Made by a program: the position numbers and the translations under genes. Positions 25,714-36,100 of a stretch of DNA of 64,000 bases are shown piece after piece. The DNA is from Austropuccinia psidii (taxonomy: Eukaryota; Basidiomycota; Pucciniomycetes; Pucciniales; Sphaerophragmiaceae), in contig JALGQZ010000001.1 of assembly GCA_023105745.1 (NCBI GenBank), positions 67,102,937 to 67,166,936 on the forward strand. The letters are read 5' to 3'. The first letter of the stretch is position 1. Each line of letters begins with the position of its first letter. The notes beneath the pieces were generated by a model, which was given only the letters and a program-made list of their open reading frames with translations, ran no database searches and was not told the origin of the DNA.

Positions 25714-26200
25714 CAATATTCCCACAAAATAAAGAATTCCTTATATCTTGGCCTGGGAATTTTCTCAAAAGAAGGGCTTCTTACATGTTTTTTGGCTGTC
25801 ATTTGGTAAAAGCACATAAGTTCTTATGTGTTTTCACCAAAATCTTAAATGGGTTTCCATCACCCTAAGATAATTAGATATTGAAGATTTATCCATCATA
25901 ATGAATGAGAAAAACCATGATACTTTAAAGTAAGCTGTCCCATAAAAAACCCCACAAATTACTTTTAGAAATTATTCAAAACATCAATATGTCCCACTGA
26001 ATTGTGAAAAACAATACATCCCAATACAAAATTTCCAAATATTTGAGAATCTTCATTATCCTTCTTTGGGCTGTTTATGTCTTGAAATGATGACCAAAGT
26101 CTTTTCAAAGTACCAAGATCATGTTCAATTTGCACCTGTTAATGACTGCAACAACAATCAAATGTCCTCTTTGGATTATTGATTGTCATAGTTTCTTTTT
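25714..26200. repeat. Repeat C, copy 1, continuation right of the solo LTR
   Basis: 25714-25800 aligns with 63920-64000 (AATATT...TCAAAAG...CTTACAT...TTTTT). Beyond that the second copy leaves the window, so the right limit is unknown. The stretch up to about 26200 holds no other recognisable feature. Confidence 0.45.
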
Positions 26201-26589
26201 CCTTATAGGCTGGTACAGATTTTTGGGTCTGGAATAAGCTTAATTAGAAAGTAGATATTAATTTAAGGAGAAACGGGAATAATTGAACTTTTTACCATCT
26301 CTTCTCAATCCTTTTTTTTACTAATCTCAAAGGGACTGTTTCTGGTATCAGGCCGAACTATCGCTTCATGAAATTGTTTTTTTGGAGAAATCTTGGTGAA
26401 TGCAATGTAGGATAAGGAGTGTTCCAATATTCTTAATTCTTATCTTAATTTTCATCGGAACTACCAAGCTGGTAGTAATCTCACAGTTTTTCTGAATTTC
26501 TTTACTACTAATAGGGATGCATAAAAACTGTCTTTTCCTGCTTGGACTAGCTATGAGAATCAATAAATGATGATGATTTCCCATCTGTG

Positions 26590-29500
26590 TTTGGGCTCTT
26601 CAAAATGTTGGAGAAACCTAAATGTCCTTCCATGGATTTTTTTGGAATTTTTGAAACCATTCAAAAATGATAATTTATTCAATAAGTTCTTGTTACAAAT
26701 TTATTTCAGCAGGATGTGATAGTTATTTTTTCTTTAGTAATGTCTTCACTCACATGGCTAATTTAAGGAAAGGCGTGACATTATTCAAGGCATTAGGATA
26801 TGTGGTCTCTGTACATTAATTCTAGAGTACTTGCGTTCTTATCCCAATGATTATCAGACAATCTATAAGGGAATTTGTTTCCCTTAAAGTTTGAAATCCA
26901 AGGTTCTTTTAAGTGTCTTTCCAGCTCTGTACTCCTCTCTTTCTGTTGGAATAATTAAATGATTATGCTAATTGTTTTATGCTTCTAACATGATTTTTTT
27001 AAAAATGTCTAAAAATATGCATGTAGTTAAGATGAATCTATGCCTAAAATAGTTTAATCTTCTTCTATTGGTCTACTTTAGCTTGTATTTGAATTTCCAT
27101 TCTACCATTCTCATGTAGCTAACTTGAAGCTCCGTTTGTCTATTGACTTCCATGTAGTGGATTGTTAAATTTTCCCCATTCTATGGGTCATAACCAGGAT
27201 TATGCTTGTAATTTTTGGGTGGCCATTTACTGAGGCCATCTGCATTGGTGTGAGTTTTACTGTTATATATGTTTTTCATGTCAACCCCATCTTCTTGTAC
27301 AGCTATTTTCAATCTCAAGAAGTTTCTTCTTATTGTTTTAATTTTGAGTAGGTATCTCAGGGCTGTTCAGTCTGTGTAATTCTTAAATACTGAGCCCTAT
27401 CCATACTCCAAGAATTTACTCTTGGAAGATTATATCTATCAATATTTGAAATTGTGCTGGAGCATTCTTTATTCCAAATGGCATTCTGGTATATTCACAT
27501 ATTCCAATATGGAATATAGTTCTTGGAGGCTTGATGTTAATGGGTTTGAATATATTTTGGGTTAATCCTTTCATAAAAATAATTTTGGTAATGTATCTGG
27601 CTTTGGCTAGTTTTCCTGATGCATGTGGTATCTGAGGTTTTGGATATGTTTCTATGTTTTTGTATTTATTTGATATACTTTCTTATTTTACTTTGACATT
27701 TTGAATGGTTAACTGATTATACAAATCTGTGGCAGACATTTTTTATTTTGTGTTCTTATTTAGATTTCTCCTTTGGTTCACCTTTTCATCTTTCACATAC
27801 TTCTGATTATCTTTGGAGTAGTTGATTCTATATTCTGTGTACCGCCCAATTATATTCATTTCTCTTGATTCACATAAGGTATTTGAAATTTCATTCAGTG
27901 TGAACTATTTTTTACACTTGCATTTCAATGAATTCTCCAGGTCACCTGGTAGCTTTATGGTAAGTTTATGATTTATCATTTGAGTAGTAATCTGAGGAAC
28001 TATGTATTTCAGTCTTTTTGTTTTCCTCAAGAACTATTCACCTTGATCTTTTTCCACAGTGTAATTTTCTTTTTCCATATCCAAGTACCATTAATGTACT
28101 TTGTATCACTTGATTCTTTAACAATGGTCAGTTTTTTTCCATTAATTTATTTCATTTAAGTGTAGCATTTGTTTTCATGGCCACTAATTTTTTCTTTCAG
28201 CCTAGCAGCTATCCAGAAGTCTGGTATTCTGGGGACATTAATAAGCAGAACATTAATATTATTAATCAGCTCTATATGATAATACTATCCAACTCCACAT
28301 AGGGTTTCCCGATTAGCAACCCATAGTAGCTGTTTAGACCTTCTTTTTATTGGTAGCTCATACTATAACAATAATGATATTGTGATGGTGAACTTTTCTT
28401 TTTATGATAGTAATAGATGTTTTCTTCTTCTTTTATATCATAATAGTTGTTCTTCATATGAGCTTTATAATATATGTTTCATTGAGTAATTCTTTGTAAT
28501 GATCATCTACTTTGCATGATTAATAAAAATTCTTATCCATACCCTCTAATTGGTATTTTATATCTCTTAGATCCCTTGCTGAAATATTTTGTTCCTCTAA
28601 TACTTGGCTTACTTTGTTAAAAAATATGGGGTAGTTTTGGTGTAAAAATTGTTTTCTTCTTCTAGTCTCTCAATGCTCTCTTTGAGTTTTTTAAGATGAG
28701 ATTGGGTCATTTCTATAAATTTGGCCAATTTTGGACATAATTTGTTGCTACCTAAGGTACTCACAGGTTTATCAACATTTTTGTTTGTCTGAGTGGGGGT
28801 GCTAACATTTTTAGCATAAATAGTATCAAGGAGAGTATCTAAAATTACCAGTTGTTCTGTGTACTTCTAACACTAGGTCCAACATATTCTGGTTATTTGG
28901 GTCTTCTCCCTTCTTTCTTTGTTTAACGCTTGCCTTGTTCTTTCCTTGGACCCCTTTCCTATTCTTGGAATACACCTGGGATTTGATATGATGGGGATTC
29001 CAGAAGGAGTTTGTCATGGGTCTGTTTTATTCTTATTACTGTGAAGCTTCTGGGGAGTGGGGGACTCTTTCCACTCCTTGTGGGCCTGAGCAGTTTTTTC
29101 TTGGGCTATTTCTGGTGCACTTTTTTCTCTATGTTTAATATGGTGACCTGGATGTCCCTGATACTGGCTTCCCTTTCCTCCAATAGTTTTCATTCTTTTG
29201 GGGGCTCCATCTTTGCATTTCTTCCCTAATTCCTTTCCATGAAATACCTTTGAGGCAAATTATCTTTCTTGTTGCTCCAAGCTCTCACCAGTATACTTCC
29301 AGGTTAAACCTCCTATTTTTGATGCTCCATTGAAGCAGGTATTCAAGGAGTTAATGGATCTTAACGAGTTAATATGAATCTTTCCAATATTATGATTTGC
29401 AATATATGTTGAATTTGAAGTTGAAAGGGAGTGTTGGAAGAATTTTTCTGAGGGTCTTGACAGTAACCATTTTGTTCAATCCTTCTCCCTTTCGGCCCTT

Positions 29501-29600
29501 CTTCCTCTTGATATTTCCTCTGGCTGATTTCTTGGGACTAAAAGTTCTGTAATATGTGAATGGGAGATATTAAGCTTATAGAAGCTTCAGAAACTTCATT
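26590..29600 (-). pseudogene. Decayed gag-pol of B1
   Basis: Read on the minus strand, the pieces are collinear with B2. ORF1-like GKNKASVKQRKK is near 28920. A capsid fragment with LPGDLENSLKCKC is near 27930. Reverse transcriptase [14 protein letters not shown] is near 27450-27500. An RNase H-integrase spacer around 26770-27250 matches B2 34480-34980. Between the reverse transcriptase fragment and RNase H there is a large internal deletion relative to A2 and B2. Stops and indels are everywhere. The integrase core, expected left of 26590, is too degraded to claim. Confidence 0.65.
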
Positions 29601-30099
29601 TACAAGGGTATTTACCTTTCACACTTTCCTGTAAAAAATTATGGTTTACTGTTTTTGGAACTTTTCCTTTAGAGGTTAAAGTCATATTAATAATGATAAT
29701 TATTTTAGCTTCCTGTACTAGAGCTGGTTTAACTAGTTTATTCCCCCTTTTTTTGTGTTTTTTGGCTCATGAAGCAGCAATTGGTGTGTGATTTTCTTCC
29801 AATATTAGAACCTAAGTTTTCTTTTTTCTCTTTCTTGACCTTTATGTTGACTTGTTTCTGGGGTTTTACAGAGATTTATTACTGATTGGGAATCTAGTAG
29901 AGTATAATTTACTTCCAATAGAAAAAAATTAGTTTGACCATTCTGTTAACTCAAGAAAGGTATTATTTAACAAAATTGAAATTAGCTTAATTTCGTGTAA
30001 GAATAATTCTTCTATTTCTTTTCACTTGAGCTTTTTATGTATGATTTTTATTGTTCATCAATAAGCTTATTGATTTTGCATGAAAGTAATTAACCATTA

Positions 30100-30720
30100 G
30101 CTGTTGAAGTTATTTCAAGTAAAAGAAGATAATAGATTTTTTTATAAATTCAATAAAACCAAATCATTGGAATGATAATGAAAATATAAATTTTGTTTTA
30201 TTTAACATTATTTCTATCACAAAATCTAATTCCTCAAGGAGCTTCAGCTTGAAAAAAATATTATTTCTATTAATTTTATAAAAGAAATCAAAATAGTAGA
30301 AGTATAAAATTCACTTGAGTTTATGTGATTTTTATCACAAAATAAAGATTTCAAATTATTTAAGTTGGAAAAAATATTATTTTTATTTCCATTAATTCAC
30401 TAAGAGTAAATAATCAAAATATTAATAAGATATAAAATTTGTTTGATGTTATGCCATTTTCATCACGAAAGCAAAATTCTGAGTTAATTTAGTTTACAAA
30501 TGAGAGAATTATTATTTTTATCACTCTAATAAATATATAAAATGAGATAATAACAAAAGATAAAAAACTGATTTATTTTAAATGATTTTTGACAAAACAT
30601 CAAAGTTTTAAGTTCATTAAATCTAAAAAAGTATAATAACTATCCTTTTCTTAATTTAATAAAAATAAATAATTTAAATAATGAAAAATGTTTTATTTTT
30701 TTGTCAGTATTATTTAATAA
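30100..30720. repeat. Degenerate tandem array, about 112-128 bp period, in the B1 leader
   Basis: A unit with a TATCACAAAAT-like block followed by AATATTATTTTTATT and AATAATAAAAGATAAAAA recurs with the block near 30215, 30333, 30461, 30591 and 30703. It lies between the primer-binding-like site and gag of B1. The homologous B2 leader (about 39650-39940) seems to carry about one unit. Confidence 0.55.
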
Positions 30721-31044
30721 TCAATATTTAAGTTAACTCAGCTCAAATGAGGAGAATTATTACCTTTTTTCATTGAAGAAAAATTCATAATAATGCAAAC
30801 AATTTATCAAGTGTCAATTAGTATTTTTTTACATTTAAATATGATTTAAGCTAATAAAACAGTCATATTACATCTAAATATTATTGCAAAAATCATTTAT
30901 ATTAATTAAGTTTAATCATTTTTTTTGGAAAAATGAAAAATATTACTTATCATCCCTTTGATCCATGGTAAAAGTCATGCAAAACAGTTGTATTTGCCCC
31001 TCTCAGAGATAATTCACCAAAAAGCTCAATAATAAGGTCAAAAG

Positions 31045-31060
31045 CATGGCCAGGCCCACA
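31045..31060 (-). other. Primer-binding-like site of B1
   Basis: On the minus strand TGTGGGCCTGGCCATG aligns with TGGCGGCCTGGCCATG at the same place in B2. Confidence 0.5.
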
Positions 31061-31063
31061 AAT

Positions 31064-31740
31064 TTTCAGGATTACTATATGATATATCCTGATTTTAAGT
31101 ACCTCTGAGAGGCTTGGGTAAGCATTTAATGATTGAAAAAACACAATAAAGACTGCAATAGTTAATTCTAGGTATATAACCACATAACTTTAAGGGTACT
31201 TCTATCCAGGATAGCTATACTGTGCAATGATAGATAATTCAAGAATGGGGGCTCTTCTCCATGGAAGGATTCCCTTTTGATACTTTCTGAAGGCATGTAA
31301 GCTCCTCTACACTATTGTCTCCAAAAGTGCATTTTTTCAATATAGAGGGACTACTTGGGGTCCTTAAGCCTACTAAGAGTCAGTTCTAGCCTTTTCTGAA
31401 AAAAGCTCAGCTGAAATATGAAGAGTTATTTCATTAGAAATTCTTCTTATATATTTGAAAAGATTAAATTTTTTGAAAGATAGGACAATGTGTATAGATA
31501 ATTATGTTCTATCACAATAACATGTAATATTATTATTTATTTATTAGAGGAAGTATAAAGGCACTTCCGCAGTGTATGAGCTTTAGCCTTCAATTATAAG
31601 TGTTTTGGCTTATTCAATTTCAAAATGATAGGAGAAGTAGAACTATATGAACTAAGCTGCTACATATTCACTGCTATTGAATATTATTACTGACTTATAT
31701 CAATCCTATATCCATTTGTACTGAACAAATACTATTTAGG
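31064..31740 (-). repeat. Partial 5' LTR of B1, interrupted by B2
   Basis: The boundary next to the primer-binding-like site (TTTCAGG...CTATATGAT) resembles the matching end of the B2 LTR (TGTCAGG...CTATGAT). The rest is not recognisably similar to the B2 LTR, so B1 belongs to a different LTR subfamily or is highly diverged. Confidence 0.4.
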
Positions 31741-33165
31741 TGTAAAAATGAGTCTATGATATAGTGATAATAGAACTATTTAAAGCTATAGCTCTGACGA
31801 TGACATGGATAATAACAATAAGAATAAAAATAATAAAAATGTATAATAATAGTATTTGGGGATTTACTATGAAGAGATAATGGGGGTGAACACTCCTGAA
31901 AGCCCTGGGTGCACTGATTATCAATTGATTAGATATAATAATCAATACAATACTAAGAATAAAGTATAGCCTGTTTATTTTCCAAGAGTATAGCTTTTTC
32001 AGACATTTTTACTATGTAGTAATCCAAGATCAGGGCGTGAATTGTCTTTGTGGAAAAGAAAAGGCCCCTTTTTATCCTGAAATTAAGTGGAAAGGGCCTC
32101 TGGACCTGTGTAAAAAGGAGGAGTGAAGAATTTTCACTTCCAATGACTGGCTTGTCTATCTTACACTGCATTTACAACCTGTATTGGGTTCAGACGTGGC
32201 TTTGAAACCACATCTGGGCAGTTTTCACCAATACAGGGAGAAAATTCTCTTCTGGGGACCACATAACCTTCTGATGTGTATGATAAATAGAATGCTGTAC
32301 AGAACCTGTATGGAGAGCCCATACTGGCCAAAATATGAGGTATTGAAGAAAAAACTAGCTCCTTTGTAGAATTGACACCTCATATTCAAGGATATGGGAA
32401 AGTATCCCACAGTAAAGGTGTATTGGCCAAACTGTGGGTTTTTAACCTTGAAAGTGTCATAGATTTGTCAGTGTTCAGGGTAATGAGCTCAAAGTTGATT
32501 CATTGTGTAGCCCTAGATGTGAGCTACACAATGGTACCTCATTTGGAATAGGAAGAATTAAATATGGCAAAGTTATGCCACTTTTCAATTTCCATCATTA
32601 ATATATGGATATTCTCAAATCCTGTATGGAGTTTGTTTTCTCAATAAATTTTTTTCTAGATGGGATATGAGAAACAAGATGATACCATCAGATATACCTG
32701 ATTTTTATCTTTTAAAAATGACCCCTTTTTGGGTATCTCAACCTAAAACTGTAGAAGCTAGATAAGAGGTGATCATTTTATGAACCCTTATTTGGCTTTT
32801 TTTGGCCATAAGCTCTATAGTTTCATTGCTAGCTTGATTTGGCTAGTACCATTGGGTATTCCTAACTGAGAGCTTAAAGTGTAACACACATTTAATAGGG
32901 TTCTCACTCTACCACTGGATTTTGGATGAGAGGCAAAACTCAAGGTTTATGCTCCATTCTTGCTTTGAGCAAGAATAACTTTGTTATTCTTTTTCATGTG
33001 ACTATGGGAGCTATATATTTGGAAAGAGGAGGTCTTCCTCTTTTGTTTAATGCAATCTGTGAGCTATCTTGGCTCAGTACCATTTTTAGTGGTATTTCAC
33101 TCTACAATTTATTTATGGTATTTTGGATTTCATGCTCTTGCTCTGGCTTGAGTCACAGGCTGACA
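31741..33165 (-). repeat. 3' LTR of B2
   Basis: 1425 bp, collinear with 39971-41375. On the minus strand it starts TGTCAGCCTGTGACTC after the polypurine tract. The shared interior includes GAGTCTATGATATAG and ACCTGTATGGAGA. Clear divergence from its partner indicates an old insertion. Confidence 0.85.
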
Positions 33166-33178
33166 TACCCTCCCTCTA
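33166..33178 (-). other. Polypurine tract of B2
   Basis: TAGAGGGAGGGTA on the minus strand directly abuts the 3' LTR. Confidence 0.8.
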
Positions 33179-33188
33179 AAAAGGCTCA

Positions 33189-36100
33189 TCATTGATGAGA
33201 CTGTCCAACCCTTCTATAAGATCTGAAATTTCTCAGCTGAAGGTCACCATCTGTTATCAAATCTTCTGCTAACCATCTTTCTTTATCAGCTATCTGGTTC
33301 TTGAGCCTGACCAAATAATTTCTATGGCCCTTTCCATAAATTCTGATCTTCCTGGCCTCAATAATCTTCTGGACTGGGCCAGTGTAGTCCTCTCCTTCCA
33401 CTATGTCCTGAGGGTTGTGACTTGTGTTCCTGGAGGGGAACTTGTCCTCTCCTTTCTGGTGGTAAGGTTCAATAAATCTTTCTGGGAATACAGGGTGTTT
33501 CCTGGGAAATTCCTCTGTGAGTCTGACTTTCAATAAATTTATAACTATCAAACTAATGATAGTAAATGGTCCCACAAATGAGTGTCCCATTTTCTTTGGG
33601 CCTTTAAGATTATTGAATTTCAGGGTAGAAACCAGTACTTGATCACCTTCCCTGAAGTCAAGTTCTTTGTGGGTTTTGTCATACCTCTGCTTGTTATATT
33701 CTTTTTCCTTAGCTATACATTTAGCTTCTGTGTCACATTCTTTTTTTCCCCATATAATGGAAGTCTTTGGCTATTAAGTGGATGGTTGTAAGATTCTTCT
33801 TCAAGTGATATACAGGCAATAAGAGCTCCCTCTTTCTCCACCATTGAGGGTGATTTCCCTACAGTAGAGTGCTGGCTGGTGTTGTAAGCCAGTTTTATTG
33901 CTGGTAGATGTTTAACCAAGTCATGGGTATACCCTTCATGATCTTTGTATTCCATACTATAGGCACAGAATTGTCTGATGATGGCCTCCATTTTATGGTT
34001 CATCCTTTCAACTGGGTCATCTGTCTGTGGACGGTAAGCTGTAGAAGATAAAAGCTTAGTCACAAGCATATCATAGAGGTTAGTACAAAATTCTGATGTG
34101 AATTTTGGGTCCCTGTCACTGATGATGATCTTAGGCATTCCACTTGTAGCTATGATGTTATTCCAGAATAACAATTCTGTGTCCATAGGTTTATCTTTTT
34201 TATGGCATGGTAGGCATCTGACACTTTTTCTGAACCTGTCTATTATGACTAGGAGAGGATTTAAGTTTTCTTTGCCTCCTGGTGCAAGTCCTGTTACCCG
34301 GTCCATGTTAATGGTTTCCCATGGGTGTTTGGAATCCTCTATATGCTAGAGTAGTCCATAATCATTCCCATTATTTCTGTTGACCTTCTGGCATCTTTCA
34401 AAAGTGTTGATGTATTCAGTAAACTCTTTTTACCACTGAGGCCACCAAGCTATGCTTTCTAACCTCTCTCTTGTCCTATATTCACTCATGTGTCCCATGT
34501 AGGGGAGTCATGGCATTATTGAAGGATAAATGAGAAATCTTCTCTGTCTATCACTTTAAGTGCACTAGTTTGTTTCTCTCTGTGATAAAGGAGTCCATCT
34601 ATAAGGGAAAATTTCCGTCCTTATAGTCCCTTAACCAAGGTTTCTCTAACTGGGATTACAGTTCTGGGCTCCTATACTTCTTTTGAAGGAGTGAAGTCAA
34701 AATTCTGAACTGTTTGTGTTTTTCATAAGATTTTTTAACTTAATTATAAAATTGGTTGTGGAGTTCAGAAAATCTTATCCCCAATATGGGTGTTTCTGTT
34801 TCTTCTGGTCCAATATAGTCAGTATCTGGGGTACCACTTCCTGATGCCCACTCTCAGAATCTGGAGCTCTTCTTCCTATCTATTTCAATGAAATGGATAG
34901 GAATTCTTTCTGCCCCTTCAGGTTCATAAGCTGGAGCACTTTTGAAACTTTCTAGTGGCCACCTGCTAAGGCCATATGAGCTAGTATGGCTTTTGCCTTT
35001 CTTTTATATGATGTTCATATTGCCCTTATACTCTTGGATGGCTATTTTCTACCTTGACATGTTCTTATTAGTGGTCTCCATGTTGAGTAAGGACTTAAGC
35101 TCAGTACATTCTGTGTATGCCTTAAATACTGAACCCTCTAAATATTAATGGAGTTTTTTCTAGAGCCCATACAACATATGAAAATTCTGTCTGTGTTTCT
35201 CCATACCTGGCTGGTGAATCTTTCAGCCACCTGGACATATAAAATATTAATCCTTCTCTGGGTTTACCATCCACAATTTGTCTTTGGTGCAGAGCTTCTC
35301 CCAAACCTTGACTGTAAGCTGAATCTATGAAGAACTTGAATGGTAGTCTGAAGTCTGGTAGCATAAGGACAGGTGCATTGGTGAGTTGATGTTTGATCTT
35401 CTCCTTGGTAATCTCAAAAACTACAGCTTTCAAGCATAACTTTTATAGGCTACTAGCTACATTGAAAAATTGTTTCATGTTGTTTCTGTATTAGCTAGCA
35501 AACCAAAGAAATGATTGCATCTATTTGTTGTTCTTTGGTACTTCCTTTCGCAGTACTGCTTCTAATTTGTTCGGATCTATTGCCAGGCTAAGGCCTGTGA
35601 CTTTATGTCCTGGTGCCAATAGTTCCTGTTGGCCAAAAGTACAATTATTGAGTGAAATTTTCAGATTAATGGGTGTGAATTTACTCAAGACTCTGTCTAT
35701 GTATCTCACATGTCCTTCCCATTTTTTGAGTATATAATGATATCATCAATTCAATTCAAACTACCCTACAGCCTTATAATATTTCTTCTTGAAATATTAT
35801 GTCCATCATCCTTTTGAAGTGGGCTGGTACATTTGTTATTCCAAATGGCATCCTGGTGTACTCATATATACCCATGTGGCATATGATTCTGAGTAAATTA
35901 ATGGAGTTGGGTTTAAATTCATTTTGGTGAAATCCTTTCATGAAATCCATCTTGGTGATGTGTTTGGCTTTTCCCAGATTATCTAGATCATGGGACATCC
36001 TTGGTATGGGATATTTGTCAGCTTTGGTGTAGCTATCAAGTGCACTGAAGTCTCCAAATAATCTAGAATTGCAATAATTCCAAGTGATTAGGATGGGTGG

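Larger units (their letters stand above)
26200..31740 (-). mobile_element. Element B1: very old Ty3/Gypsy element of family B
   Basis: A minus-strand element homologous to B2 but much more decayed. It has pol and gag remnants (about 26590-29600), a long leader with a tandem array, a primer-binding-like site (31045-31060) and the beginning of a 5' LTR (31064-31740). That LTR is interrupted by B2. No 3' LTR was recognised, so the left limit is a guess. Confidence 0.6.

Noticed and set aside
26290..26590. Integrase core of B1
   Set aside because: Position fits collinearity with B2, but no Asp/Glu motif could be read with confidence.
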